Source of the DNA: Ramlibacter montanisoli
GTDB taxonomy: Bacteria > Pseudomonadota > Gammaproteobacteria > Burkholderiales > Burkholderiaceae_C
Assembly: GCF_013087525.1 (NCBI RefSeq)
Contig: NZ_JABFCS010000001.1
Location: forward strand, 1,488,001-1,552,000
Direction: 5' to 3'
Length of the DNA stretch: 64,000 nt
Shown one piece after another: positions 9,526 through 18,929 of this stretch. Position numbers and translations under genes: made by a program. How positions within the stretch are numbered: the first letter of the stretch is position 1; each line of letters opens with the position of its first letter. The notes beneath the pieces are model-generated. The model did no database searches. It saw only the letters and a program-made list of their open reading frames with translations, and was not told the DNA's origin.

Positions 9526-9800
9526 GCGAGGGCACCGGGATCACCGCCGAGGAACTGCGCGAGCGGCTGCAGGAACGGCTGGCGGCCACGCTGGTCGAAG
9601 TGGTGGACGAAAGCGCCGCGCACCTGGGGCACGCGGGGCAGGACGGCACCGGTGCCGGCACCCATTTCCGGGTGCGGATCGCCTCGCCCCTGTTCGCGGG
9701 CAAGGCCAAGGTAGCTCGGCATCGCCTTGTGTATGATGCCTTGCGCGACTATATAGCCCGGGACCGCGGCGTGCATGCCCTGGCGATCGAAACGCTCTGA
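9522..9800 (+). CDS. bolA: BolA family protein
   Basis: 92 residues. BolA proteins are small class II KH-fold proteins that pair with monothiol glutaredoxins in iron-sulfur handling and, in E. coli, influence morphology and envelope gene expression. The helix with ITAEELRERLQERL, the middle strand HFRVRIASPLFAGK and the closing RHRLVYDAL..IHAL-like segment (here GVHALAIETL) follow the family pattern. The invariant His of the C-terminal part is present in KVARHRLVYDAL. The ATG overlaps the yciB stop (ATGA). The adjacent parvulin gene begins 35 bases later. This yciB-bolA-parvulin order is common in Burkholderiales. Confidence 0.9.
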   Translation: MSEGTGITAEELRERLQERLAATLVEVVDESAAHLGHAGQDGTGAGTHFRVRIASPLFAGKAKVARHRLVYDALRDYIARDRGVHALAIETL

Positions 9801-9835
9801 AACCTGATTCCGATTCCGTCCCCAAGGGAAATCCC

Positions 9836-10615
9836 ATGAAGAAAGTCCTCCTGACCGCGTTCACCGCGGCCGCCCTCGGCATGGCCCTGCCGGCCTTCGC
9901 CCAGAACGTCGCCATCGTGAACGGCAAGCCCGTTCCCAAGGCGCGTGTCGACATGCTGTCGCAGCAGCTCACCAAGGCCGGCCGGCCGGTGTCGCCCGAG
10001 ATGGCGGGCCAGCTCAAGGACGAAGTGATCGCGCGCGAAATCTTCATGCAGGAAGCGCAGAAGCGCGGCCTGGACGCCACCGACGACTACAAGGCGCAGA
10101 TGGAACTGGCCCGCCAGACCATCCTGATCCGCGAGCTGTTCGCCGACTACCAGAAGACCAACCCCGTGACCGATGCCGAGATCAAGGCCGAATACGACAA
10201 GTTCGTGGCGGCCAACGGCGGCAAGGAATTCAAGGCGCGCCACATCCTGGTGGAGAAGGAAGACGACGCCAAGAAGATCATCGCGGACCTGAAGAAGGGC
10301 GGCAAGTTCGAGGACATCGCCAAGAAGCAGTCCAAGGACCCGGGCTCCGGCGCCAACGGCGGCGACCTGGACTGGGCGACCGCGGCCAGCTACGTCCCCG
10401 AGTTCGCCGAAGCCATGATCAAGCTGAAGAAGGGCGAGACCACCGCCGCGCCGGTGAAGTCGCAGTTCGGCTGGCACGTGATCCGCGTGGACGACATCCG
10501 CGACGCGCAGCTGCCCAAGCTGGAGGAAGTCAAGCCGCAGATCGCCCAGCAGCTGCAGCAGCAGAAGCTGGCGCAGTTCCAGGAAACGCTGCGGAAATCG
10601 GCCAAGGTCGAATAA
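9836..10615 (+). CDS. Periplasmic parvulin-type peptidyl-prolyl cis-trans isomerase
   Basis: 259 residues with a cleavable signal peptide (MKKVLLTAFTAAALGMALPAFAQ), a SurA/PrsA-like N-terminal helical part, and a PpiC-type rotamase domain at about 120-225. The rotamase signatures are KARHILVEKEDDA, SGANGGDLDW and SQFGWHVIRVDD. It assists folding of secreted or outer-membrane proteins in the periplasm. The C-terminal tail is glutamine-rich and helical. It is the last gene of the selO-msrB-yciB-bolA run and is followed 45 bases later by a GC hairpin with a T-rich tail. Paralogue assignment (PpiC-like or SurA-like) is uncertain; the length is too short for a two-domain SurA. Confidence 0.93.
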   Translation: MKKVLLTAFTAAALGMALPAFAQNVAIVNGKPVPKARVDMLSQQLTKAGRPVSPEMAGQLKDEVIAREIFMQEAQKRGLDATDDYKAQMELARQTILIRELFADYQKTNPVTDAEIKAEYDKFVAANGGKEFKARHILVEKEDDAKKIIADLKKGGKFEDIAKKQSKDPGSGANGGDLDWATAASYVPEFAEAMIKLKKGETTAAPVKSQFGWHVIRVDDIRDAQLPKLEEVKPQIAQQLQQQKLAQFQETLRKSAKVE

Positions 10616-10620
10616 GCACC

Positions 10621-10725
10621 GTCATCCCCGCGCAGGCGGGGACCCAAGGCGTTCGAACAAGCGGCCCCCGCGGGGCCGCTTTTCTTTGCGTGGAAGCCTT
10701 GGGTTCCCGCCTGCGCGGGAATGAC
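10621..10725. repeat. Inverted pair of the GTCATCCCCGCG repeat around a terminator
   Basis: The left arm at 10621-10650 (GTCATCCCCGCGCAGGCGGG then GACCCAAGGC) and the right arm at 10696-10725 are near-perfect reverse complements, differing at two positions. The 45 bases between them contain the parvulin gene's intrinsic terminator. The arms belong to the same family as 800-828 and 29603-29686. Confidence 0.85.
10659..10687 (+). terminator. Intrinsic terminator of the selO-parvulin operon
   Basis: The stem GCGGCCCC / GGGGCCGC, with a short loop, is followed at once by TTTTCTTT. It lies 45 bases after the parvulin stop. The opposite strand gives the same stem without a good T tract, so it serves the rightward operon and not the leftward katE-hemerythrin pair. 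Confidence 0.75.
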
Positions 10726-10730
10726 GAGAC

Positions 10731-11192
10731 TCAGGACAACTGCTCCTGCCGCTCCCGCAGCTTCTCGCCCAACGCCTCCAGGTCCATCCCGCAGGACCGC
10801 GCCTTGGTGAACAGGTGGTCCCGCTCCTCCTTGACGTGGTGTTCGACCGAGCGGGCCAGCTGCGTGACCAGCTCGTCCTGCATCGCGTCGGCCTTGCGCA
10901 GACCCTGGATCTGCGCGATGAGTTGTTTCGCCTGCTGGTGCTCGGACTCGGCTTCGTCCAGCAGCTCCGCCGCATCGGTCGCCTCGCGCAGCGCCGGGTA
11001 GAAGATCTCCTCCTCGATCTGGGCGTGCACGGTGAGCTCGGCGCAGATCTTCTGCGCGATCGGCCGCCGCTCGGCCGCCGCAGCCGGTGCGGCCATCGCA
11101 AGCCGCGCGTACTCGACGAAGAGGTGCTTCACGGCGATGTGGTCCGCGTCGAGCAGGTCGCACGCGTCCTTGGTGGCAAGTTCCTGGGGCAT
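10731..11192 (-). CDS. Hemerythrin-like HHE domain protein
   Basis: 153 residues, all helical in appearance. The hemerythrin HHE cation-binding pattern is visible: DADHIAVKHLFVEY near 16-29, HAQIEEEIFYPALRE near 56-70, SEHQQAK near 84, and HHVKEERDHLF near 115-125. These His and Glu residues would bind a diiron centre, as in proteins that handle oxygen, nitric oxide or iron. It lies 27 bases after the katE stop on the same strand and is probably co-transcribed with it. That context suggests a role in oxidative-stress or iron protection, which is inference from proximity. AGGA precedes the ATG. Confidence 0.85.
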   Translation of the reverse strand: MPQELATKDACDLLDADHIAVKHLFVEYARLAMAAPAAAAERRPIAQKICAELTVHAQIEEEIFYPALREATDAAELLDEAESEHQQAKQLIAQIQGLRKADAMQDELVTQLARSVEHHVKEERDHLFTKARSCGMDLEALGEKLRERQEQLS

Positions 11193-11219
11193 GGCTCGTC
11201 CTGTGTTTCGTTGGCAGGC

Positions 11220-13649
11220 TCAGACCAGCGGCGGGTCCATCTCGCGGCCGAAGTGGCGGTGCTTCGCCAGCGCATCGATGAAGGCGGCGATCGCGCTGTC
11301 TTCCTGGCCCGGCTCGGCGACGATCAGGCCGGTGCCGCCCTGCACCAGGCTCTTGTCCATGGCCAGCGGGATGCCGGCGTGCGTCAGCAGCTGGCGGGAG
11401 GCGCCCAGCACCAGCATGGGCTTGCAGTGCCGGAACTGGTCCTTGATCGATTCGGCGGTGTGGCCGTCCTGCGCCAGGGCTGCGACCGCCTCGGCGCCGT
11501 CCGGCAGCACGATGCCGTCGAACAGGAAGCCCGGCTCGTTTTCGAGCGAAGCATCGGCATCCACCACATCGCCGTTGGCCGCCGGCATGGGCCCGATGCG
11601 CGGGCCGACCAGGCGGCCTACAGCGCCCCGTTCCGCCAGCATGGCCTGCACGCGCAGGATCGCCGCGGCCTCGACACCCGGCGCCACCAGCAACGCGACC
11701 TTTCGGCCCTTGATCGTCCCGTCGCCCGGCCGCGCCAGCAGCGACAGCGGCGGCGACTTCTGCACTTCCGGCGTGACCGGGTCCGGCAGCGCGCGCGGCA
11801 ACGGAGACGGCAGCGGGTTCATGCCCAGGCCGTCGGCCACCTTCTGCGCCAGCTCCTCGGAGGCGTTGCGCAGCGAGGCCACCATGCGCTCGCGGATTGC
11901 CGGCACCGCCACCTTGCTCAGCTCGAAACGGAAGGCGTTGGCGATGTGGCACTGCTCCACCGGCGTCTGGCTTTCGTAGAACAGGCGCGCCTGCGTGTAG
12001 TGGTCGGCGAACTTCTCGGGCTTCGCCCGCACCTTGCCCTGCTCCTCGTCGGCGCGGATGCGCGCCGGGACCGAGACGAAGCCCTGCGCCGCACCCGCCT
12101 GGAAGGGGCAGCCGCCGCCCAGCGAGTTGGGTTCGTAGTTCACGCGGCCGCGGTGGATCGCCTGCCGGTGCATGCCGTCGCGCTGGTTGTTGTGCACCTG
12201 CACCAGCGGCGCGTTGATCGGCAGCTCGTGGAAGTTGGGCCCGCCCAGGCGCGAGATCTGCGTGTCCACGTAGGAGTGGATGCGGCCGGCCAGCAGCGGG
12301 TCATTGGAGAAGTCGATGCCCGGGATCACCTGCGCCGTGCAGAAGGCCACCTGCTCGGTCTCGGCGAAGAAGTTGTCGGGGTTGCGGTTCAGCACCATGC
12401 GGCCCACCGGCATCACCGGCACCAGTTCCTCGGGAACGAGCTTGGTGGCGTCGAGGATGTCGAAGCTGAATTCCTCGGCCTGTTCCTCGGTGAAGATCTG
12501 CACGCCCAGCTCGTATTCGGGATAGTTGCCCGACTCGATGCGCTCCCACAGGTCGCGCCGGTGGTAGTCGGGGTCGGCGCCGGAGATCTTCACCGCCTCG
12601 TCCCACACCAGCGAATGCGTGCCCGCCACCGGCGTCCAGTGGAACTTGCAGAAGACCGATTCGCCTTGCTCGTTGACCAGCCGGAAGGTGTGCACGCCGA
12701 AGCCCTGCATGGTGGCGAAGCTGCGCGGAATGGCGCGGTCCGACATCACCCACATCAGCATGTGCGTGGACTCGGGCATCAGCGACACGAAGTCCCAGAA
12801 GGTGTCGTGCGCGCTGGCCGCCTGCGGCATCTGGTGGTGCGGCTCGGGCTTCACCGCGTGCACGAGGTCGGGGAACTTCATCGCGTCCTGGATGAAGAAC
12901 ACCGGGATGTTGTTGCCCACCAGGTCCCAGTTGCCCTCGTCGGTATAGAACTTCACGGCGAAGCCGCGCACGTCGCGCGCCGTGTCCTTGGAGCCGCGCT
13001 CGCCCTGCACGGTGGAAAAGCGCACGAACACCGGCGTGACCTTGCCCGCCGCGCGGAAGGGCGCGGCCTTCGTGTACTTCGCCAGCGGCTGGTAGCACTC
13101 GAAGAAGCCGTGTGCGCCCGAGCCGCGGGCATGCACGATGCGCTCGGGGATCCGTTCGTGGTCGAAGTGGGTGACCTTCTCGCGCAGCACGAAGTCTTCC
13201 AGCAGCGCCGGCCCGCGCACGCCGTACTTCAGCGAGTTCTGGTTGTCGGCGATCGCCACGCCCTGGTTGGTGGTGAGCGCGCGGCCGGTCGAATCCACGC
13301 GCACGCGGTCCAGCGATTCGGTGGTGGCGTTCAGGCCGTCGAGCGCGGCGGTGCCGACCTTGTCGCTGCTGTTCTCCTCGGAGAGCGTGCTGCCGCCCAC
13401 CAGCCGCGAGGGCGGCTCCACCGCGTGGCCGGGCGGCGGGTTGATGCCGTTGTCGAAGCCGTGCTCCTCGGCCTTGGTCTGGTTGTGCGGCATGGCGGCG
13501 ACCATGGACTGCACTTCGGCCATCTTGCGGGCCGGCAGGTCACCGGATGCTTCGGGTGGGATGCGGCCGGGGCCACTGTCGGTGTTGCGGGCGGCGGCCG
13601 CGGCGGGGGACTTCTTGGCAGGCGGGTTCGCCTTGGAATTCTTGGGCAT
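11220..13649 (-). CDS. katE: Large-subunit monofunctional catalase (HPII type)
   Basis: 809 residues from the ATG at 13649; a GTG 13 codons upstream is possible but less likely. It dismutates hydrogen peroxide to water and oxygen. Active-site features are [14 protein letters not shown] (catalytic His), [17 protein letters not shown] (distal Asn), and [14 protein letters not shown] (proximal Tyr heme ligand). The C-terminal 150 residues ([16 protein letters not shown] onward) form the DJ-1/PfpI-like domain found only in large-subunit catalases such as E. coli KatE. The N-terminus is a long polar arm rich in Ala, Pro and Lys. The length agrees with HPII (753) plus this arm. The hemerythrin-like gene follows directly. 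E. coli katE is RpoS-dependent, but nothing visible here shows this. Confidence 0.97.
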   Translation of the reverse strand: MPKNSKANPPAKKSPAAAAARNTDSGPGRIPPEASGDLPARKMAEVQSMVAAMPHNQTKAEEHGFDNGINPPPGHAVEPPSRLVGGSTLSEENSSDKVGTAALDGLNATTESLDRVRVDSTGRALTTNQGVAIADNQNSLKYGVRGPALLEDFVLREKVTHFDHERIPERIVHARGSGAHGFFECYQPLAKYTKAAPFRAAGKVTPVFVRFSTVQGERGSKDTARDVRGFAVKFYTDEGNWDLVGNNIPVFFIQDAMKFPDLVHAVKPEPHHQMPQAASAHDTFWDFVSLMPESTHMLMWVMSDRAIPRSFATMQGFGVHTFRLVNEQGESVFCKFHWTPVAGTHSLVWDEAVKISGADPDYHRRDLWERIESGNYPEYELGVQIFTEEQAEEFSFDILDATKLVPEELVPVMPVGRMVLNRNPDNFFAETEQVAFCTAQVIPGIDFSNDPLLAGRIHSYVDTQISRLGGPNFHELPINAPLVQVHNNQRDGMHRQAIHRGRVNYEPNSLGGGCPFQAGAAQGFVSVPARIRADEEQGKVRAKPEKFADHYTQARLFYESQTPVEQCHIANAFRFELSKVAVPAIRERMVASLRNASEELAQKVADGLGMNPLPSPLPRALPDPVTPEVQKSPPLSLLARPGDGTIKGRKVALLVAPGVEAAAILRVQAMLAERGAVGRLVGPRIGPMPAANGDVVDADASLENEPGFLFDGIVLPDGAEAVAALAQDGHTAESIKDQFRHCKPMLVLGASRQLLTHAGIPLAMDKSLVQGGTGLIVAEPGQEDSAIAAFIDALAKHRHFGREMDPPLV

Positions 13650-13752
13650 GGGACGGGCAGACACCAGAATGCGGCAACATCGCCGCACGACAAGGTAAAG
13701 CCCGGGAATAAACGAACCTGTAGGCGCAAACCGACGATGCGCCCGCAGCCGG

Positions 13753-14490
13753 CTATCGCACCAATAGCATGGCGCCGATGAGCAAGGGCTGGTGCAGCAT
13801 GTACCAGCTGAGGCTCCAGCGGCCCATCCATGCGAGCGGAGCGAAGGCGCGCGGGATCGCGCCCGGGAGCAGCGCGGGCCGTTCGCGCAGCAACCACTGC
13901 CCGGCGGCCATGCCCCACCACATCACGCCCAGCCAGGGCAGCACCGGAACATAGTCCTGCGTGGCCGGCTTCATCGACACCATGCCGATCCAGTTGAGCG
14001 CGCGCCCGTTGAGCAGGTGCAGGTTGCCGGCCGCCACGTGCAGCGGCATCGCCGCCAGCGGCAGCAGGATGGCGGCCAGTCCCGCCAGCCACAGCCAGGC
14101 GCCCCAGTGCGCGGTGAGCCGCACGATCACCAGCATCACCGCGATGCCGTGCAGCACGCCGAAGTAGATGAAGGTGTCGCGAAACATGAGCCAGGAACCG
14201 GCCGACACCAGCAGCGCGCAACCCGCGACCTGCGCCCAGCGCCGCCAGAAGCGCGGCCAGCTCTGACCCTGCGTGAACGCCACGGCCTGGCCCAGTCCCG
14301 CGCAGAACAGGAACAGGCTCACGATCGCGGTGCGCTGCGTGGTCCAGAAGGGGTCGTACAGGAAATTCTGCCGGATCCAGCCGAAGTAGTTCAGGTCGAA
14401 GCAGAAGTGGAAGGCCGTCATCCACGCGATGGCGGCGCCGCGCAGGGCGTCGATGCGGTCGAAGCGGCGGCTGGGGTGGGCGGCGGGCAC
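13753..14490 (-). CDS. DUF1624 membrane protein (heparan-alpha-glucosaminide N-acetyltransferase-like)
   Basis: About 245 residues from a GTG at 14490. An in-frame ATG 31 codons further upstream would give a polar, unconserved extension running toward the divergent gene. The protein has seven to eight hydrophobic segments and opens with RRFDRIDALRGAAIAWMTAFHFCFDLNYFGW, split here as RIDALRG and AFHFCFDLNYFG, the signature of DUF1624 proteins related to lysosomal HGSNAT and other membrane acyltransferases. It ends in WYMLHQPLLIG. The role is unknown; it may acylate an envelope glycan or sense something in the membrane. It reads toward katE, with a 103-base gap. Confidence 0.8.
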   Translation of the reverse strand: MPAAHPSRRFDRIDALRGAAIAWMTAFHFCFDLNYFGWIRQNFLYDPFWTTQRTAIVSLFLFCAGLGQAVAFTQGQSWPRFWRRWAQVAGCALLVSAGSWLMFRDTFIYFGVLHGIAVMLVIVRLTAHWGAWLWLAGLAAILLPLAAMPLHVAAGNLHLLNGRALNWIGMVSMKPATQDYVPVLPWLGVMWWGMAAGQWLLRERPALLPGAIPRAFAPLAWMGRWSLSWYMLHQPLLIGAMLLVR

Positions 14491-14597
14491 GAGGCGGGAG
14501 TGTAGTGGCCTGCCCGATTGACGCGGGCGTGTACCTTCGTTCCAATCGCGCGATGCCGGCCCTTTCGGTTGGCATGCCAACAACGATGGAGAAGGCC

Positions 14598-15475
14598 ATG
14601 AGGAAACTCGGTTCCCTGCTGTTCACCGCCGCGGCGCTCGCGCTCGCCGGCTGCGCCGCCCCCACCCGGGTCACCGCCCCCGCACCTGCGGTGCAGGTCC
14701 AGGCCGGCACGCTGCCGATCGCGGCCGGCAAGACCGAGGTGCTGTGGCTCGGGCAGGCCAGCGTGCGCATCACCACGCCGGGCGGCAAGGTGATCATGAT
14801 CGATCCCTGGCTCAAGACCAACCCGAAGACGCCGGCCAACTGGAAGGACCTGGGCGCGCTCGGCAAGATCGACCTGATCCTCGTCACCCACGCGCACTTC
14901 GACCACTTCGCCGACGCCCCCGAACTGGCGAAGATGCACAACGCGCCCATGTACGGCCCGGCCGGCATGAACCAGACCGTGTCCACCTACGGCATCCTGC
15001 CGGCCAACCTGGCGCCGCGCTTCGGCAAGGGGGCACCATCCTGCCCTTCGGCCCGACCGGCCCCAAGATCACCGCGGTGCGCGCCGAGCACTCCTCCGAA
15101 CTGGCGTTCAAGGACGCCGCCGGCAAGGACATCGTGCTGCCCGGCGGCGAGCCGGTGGGTTTCATCATCGAGATGGAGAACGGCTTCAAGGTCTGGCACA
15201 TGGGCGATACCGGCGTGTTCGGCGACATGCGCCTGATCGGCGACATGTACCGCCCCGACGTGGTGCTGATCCCGATCGGCAACCACTTCGTGATGAGCCC
15301 GCAGGACGCGGCCATGGCGCTGCGCGACATGATCCGGCCGCGCTATGCGATCCCGATCCATTACGGCACCACGCCGCAGCTGCGCGGCACGCCCGCCGAA
15401 CTGCTCAACGCCATGGGCGGCGCGGCGGTGCCGATGATCCTGGTGCCCGAGCCCGGCCAGAAGTACGCGTTCTGA
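14598..15475 (+). CDS. Lipoprotein metallo-beta-lactamase-fold hydrolase (UPF0173-like); one missing G at 15029-15033
   Basis: Corrected length about 292 residues. It starts with a lipoprotein signal (MRKLGSLLFTAAALALAGC, lipobox LAGC), so it is anchored to a membrane facing the periplasm. The mature part is a metal-dependent hydrolase of the L-ascorbate-6-phosphate lactonase-like group: the LVTHAHFDHFADAPEL metal motif, a GDTGVFGDM loop, and a final HYGTTPQLRGTP. The run GGGGG at 15029 should be six; this restores GKGGTILPFGP. The ATG at 14598 is preferred for its GGAGAAGG ribosome site over the ATG at 14586. The stop overlaps the start of the next gene (TGATG). The true substrate is not predictable. 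Confidence 0.87.
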
Positions 15476-16270
15476 TGACGACGCGCCGCATCTTCTGCGC
15501 GGCCGCGGCCGGCGTGCTCGCCGGCTGCGCTTCGACCCCGGGCTCGCCTTCCCCGGCCGCGCGGGCCGAGCTCGGTTCCACCGGCAAGCTGCGCGCCGCC
15601 ATCAACTACGGCAACCCCATCCTCGCCTCGCGCGGCGAGGACGGCCAGCCGCGCGGCGTGTCGGTGGACCTGGCGCGCGAAGCCGCGCGCCGCCTGAACC
15701 TGCCGATCGAGCTGGTCACCTTCACCTCCGCCGGCAACGTGGTCGAGGCGGTGAAGGCGCGCACCGTGGACCTGGCCTTCGTCGCCATCGACCCCGTGCG
15801 CGGCGCCGACATGGAATACACCGCCCCCTACGTGATCATCGAAGGCGCCTACTTGGTGCGCAACGCCTCGCCGCTGCAGCGCAACGAGGACGTGGACCGC
15901 GCCGGCACCCGCATCGCCGTCGGCCGCGGCAGCGCCTACGACCTCTTCCTCACGCGCGAGGTCAAGGCCGCCACGCTGGTGCGCGTGCGACCTCGCGCCG
16001 GTGGTGGTCGACGAATTCCTCAAGCAGAACCTGGAAGTGGCCGCCGGGGTCAAGCAGCAGCTGGAAGCGGACGCGCGGCGCGTCGGCGGCCTGCGCCTGC
16101 TGCCGGGCCGCTTCATGGTGATCCAGCAGGCGATGGGCGTGCCCAAGGGCCGCACCGCCGCGCAGGCCTGGCTCAGTGCCTACATCGAGGAAATGAAGGC
16201 TTCGGGCCAAGTCGCCCAGGCCCTGCAACGCCACCGCATCGAAGGCGCCGCCGTGGCGCCGCTGTCCTGA
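15475..16270 (+). CDS. Family-3 extracellular solute-binding lipoprotein; indel near 15975-16000
   Basis: Corrected length about 264 residues. It is a binding protein of the amino-acid (PBPb/SBP3) family, with a twin-arginine-like or lipoprotein start (MTTRRIFCAAAAGVLAGC). The family features are LRAAINYGNPILASR, the strand-hinge VDLAREAARRL..ELVTF, VDLAFVAIDPVRGADMEYTAPYVIIEGAYLV, and a C-terminal VQALQRH-like tail. Removing one base at about 15983 joins TLVRCDLAPVVVDEFLKQ, which restores the frame. Its ATG overlaps the lipoprotein hydrolase stop. No permease or ATPase gene is adjacent, so it is an orphan receptor, perhaps working with a transporter elsewhere. Confidence 0.82.
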
Positions 16271-16326
16271 GCCGCGCGGGCACGGACATTGCACAGAGAC
16301 TGCTTTCCAGCCTCACCGAGGAAGCC

Positions 16327-17322
16327 ATGAACCCGCTGAAGTCCCCCTCCTCCCGTGCCCGCGGCCTGCGCCGCATCGGCGCGGCCCTCGTGCTCGGCCT
16401 GTCCGCAATCGCGGCGAGCGCGCAGTTCCCCGACAAGCCGGTCACCATGGTGCTGTCCTTCCCGCCTGCCGGCGCGACCGACATCCTGGCGCGCGCGGTG
16501 GGCCAGGAGATGAGCAAGACGCTCAAGCAGTCGCTGGTCATCGACAACAAGCCCGGCGCCGGCGGCAACATCGGGCTGGCGGCGGCCGGACGCGCCGCAC
16601 CCGACGGCTACACGGTGTACATGGCCGCCGTGACCAACGCCGCGATCGCTGCCGCGGCCTACCCGCCGCAGCAGGTGCACCTGATGAAGGACTTCGTGCC
16701 GGTGGCCGGCGTCGCCATCGTGCCGCACATGCTGGTGGTGCCGGCCACGCTGCCGGTGCGCAACGTCAGCCAGCTGGTCGCCCTGGTCCGGCAGGAGCCC
16801 GGAAAGCACAACTTCGCCTCGCAGGGCGTCGGCACGCTCTCGCACCTGGAATCCGAGATGCTCAAGGCCGCCGCCAACCTGGACATCGTGCACGTGCCCT
16901 ACAAGGGCAGCTCGCTGGCACTGCCCGACCTGATCGCCGGCAACGCCAGCATGATGTTCGACAGCATCCCGGCGTCCATGCCGCACGTGAAGGCGGGCAA
17001 GCTGCGCGTGCTGGCGGTCGCCTCCAGCCAGCGCATGCCCATGCTGCCGGACGTGCCGACGGTGGAGGAAAGCGGCCTCAAGGGCTTCCGCGCGGACAAC
17101 GTGTTCGGCGTGATGGCGCCCAAGGGCACGCCGCCGGCGGCGCTGGAAGCGCTCACGCGCGCGGTGCGCGCGGCGGTCGAGGCGCCCGAGCTGCGCCAGC
17201 GCCTGCAGGAACAGGGCGTGGAGCTGCGCTTCACGCCGCCGGCCGAATTCGCCAAGGTGGTGGACGAGGAATTCAAGACCTGGGCGCGCGCCGTGCAGCA
17301 GGCCAAGGTCAAGCTCGAGTGA
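16327..17322 (+). CDS. Bug family (tripartite tricarboxylate transporter-type) periplasmic solute-binding protein
   Basis: 331 residues with a signal peptide ending near ASAQ. Bug proteins bind carboxylates and related small molecules in the periplasm of Betaproteobacteria; most are orphans without TctA/TctB genes nearby. The signature FPDKPVTMVLSFPPAGATD, the DNKPGAGGNIG loop and the DVPTVEESGLKGF stretch identify the family. GAGG lies just before the ATG. The gene stops five bases before ggt, which suggests one transcript and a link to peptide or amino-acid derivatives. That link is inferred from position only. Confidence 0.93.
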   Translation: MNPLKSPSSRARGLRRIGAALVLGLSAIAASAQFPDKPVTMVLSFPPAGATDILARAVGQEMSKTLKQSLVIDNKPGAGGNIGLAAAGRAAPDGYTVYMAAVTNAAIAAAAYPPQQVHLMKDFVPVAGVAIVPHMLVVPATLPVRNVSQLVALVRQEPGKHNFASQGVGTLSHLESEMLKAAANLDIVHVPYKGSSLALPDLIAGNASMMFDSIPASMPHVKAGKLRVLAVASSQRMPMLPDVPTVEESGLKGFRADNVFGVMAPKGTPPAALEALTRAVRAAVEAPELRQRLQEQGVELRFTPPAEFAKVVDEEFKTWARAVQQAKVKLE

Positions 17323-17326
17323 ACGC

Positions 17327-18927
17327 ATGACCGGAACCTCCGCCTTCTGGGACTTCCCCTACACCTCGCAGCGCATGCCGCTGCTGGCCCGCAACGTGGT
17401 CAGCACCTCGCAGCCGCTGGCAGCCACCGCCGGCGCGCTGATGCTGGCACGCGGCGGCAATGCGGTCGATGCCGCCCTGGCGGCGGCCATCACGCTGACC
17501 GTGGTGGAGCCCTGCATGAACGGCATCGGCGGCGATGCCTTCGCGATCCTGTGGGACGGCCAGCGCCTGCATGGCCTCAATGCCTCGGGCCGGGCGCCGC
17601 GCCGCTGGACGCCGGAACATTTCGCCAAGTACGACGCCATGCCGCTGCGCGGCTGGGATTCGGTGACGGTGCCCGGGACGGTCTCCGCCTGGCGCGCGCT
17701 GTCCGACCGCTTCGGCACCCTCCCCTTCGCCGAACTGTTCGAACCGGCGCTGCGGCATGCGCGCGAAGGCTACCTGGTCTCGCCGACCGTGCAGCGCCAG
17801 TGGCAGGCTCAGGTGCCCGAGCTGCTGCCGCAACCGGGCTTTCGCGAGGCCTTTGCCCGCACCGGCGCGGCACCGCAGCCGGGGAAGTGTTCATCTGCCC
17901 CGGCCAGGCCGCGACGCTGGAGCGCATCGCCGCCAGCAAGGGCGAGGATTTCTACCGCGGCCGCCTGGCCAAGGCGATCGCCGACCACGCGCGCGCCACT
18001 GGTGGCCTGATCGACGAGGAGGACCTGGCGGCGCACGAGTGCGACTGGGTCGAGCCGCTCTCGATCGCCTACCGCGGGCTGGTGCTGCACGAGATCGGCC
18101 CCAGCGGCCAGGGCATCGCGGCGCTGATGGCGCTGGGCATGCTCGCGACCCTGGACCTCAAGGGGGCGGGATTCGACACCGCCCTGTCGCACCACCTGCA
18201 GATCGAGGCGATGAAGCTCGCCTTCGCCGACCTCCAGGCCTACGTGGCCGACCCTGATGCGATGCGCATCGTGACGGCGGAACAGCTGCTGTCGCCGCAG
18301 TACCTGGCCTCGCGCGCACGCCTGATCCATCCGGATCGCGCCGCTCCCGCCCGCGCCGGCGCTCCGCACAGCGGCGGCACGGTCTACCTGACCGCGGCGG
18401 ACCAGAAGGGAATGATGGTTTCCTTCATCCAGTCCAACTTCAAGGGCTTCGGCTCCGGCGTGGTGGTGCCCGACACCGGCATCGCGCTGCACAACCGCGG
18501 CTGGGGCTTCACGCTCAAGCCCGGCCACCCGAACCAGGTGGCGCCGCGCAAGCGCCCCTTCCACACCATCATCCCCGGCTTCCTCACGCGTGGCGGCATG
18601 CCCCTCATGAGCTTCGGCCTGATGGGTGGTTCCATGCAGGCGCAGGGCCACCTGCAGGTCGTGGTGCGCGTGGCCGACCACGGCCAGAACCCGCAGGCGG
18701 CCAGCGACTCGCCCCGCTGGCGCATCCTGGACGACAACAGCACGGTGGCGGTGGAGTGGAATTTCCCGCCGGAAGCGGTCGAGGGATTGCGGGCCCGCGG
18801 CCACGAGGTGCGCATGGCCAAGCGCTTCGACACCGAGTTCGGCTCGGCGCAGCTCGCGCTGAAGACGGAGCACGGCTACATCGCGGCGTCGGACCACCGC
18901 AAGGACGGCTATCCGGTGGGCTTCTAG
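17327..18927 (+). CDS. ggt: Gamma-glutamyltranspeptidase family protein; one missing G at 17881-17884
   Basis: Corrected length about 533 residues, typical for the Ntn-hydrolase gamma-glutamyltransferase/glutathione hydrolase family, which cleaves gamma-glutamyl bonds of glutathione and related compounds. The proenzyme splits itself before a threonine; here HSGGTVYLTAADQKGMMV near 350 is the autoprocessing and nucleophile region, followed by NFKGFGSGVV. The large-subunit start with GGNAVDAALAAAITLTVVEP and GIGGDAF is also typical. One G is missing, and QPGEVFICPGQ is restored when it is added. There is no signal peptide, unlike E. coli Ggt, so it belongs to the cytoplasmic, more distant paralogues and its substrate may differ. 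It directly follows a Bug gene. Confidence 0.88.
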
Positions 18928-18929
18928 GC

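Noticed and set aside
10815..13781. A 988-codon open frame on the plus strand opposite katE, and similar long open frames opposite the hybrid kinase, glnD and smc
   Set aside because: High GC leaves few stops in the shadow frames; the translations are His/Arg/Val-rich with no family pattern, while the other strand encodes complete known proteins.
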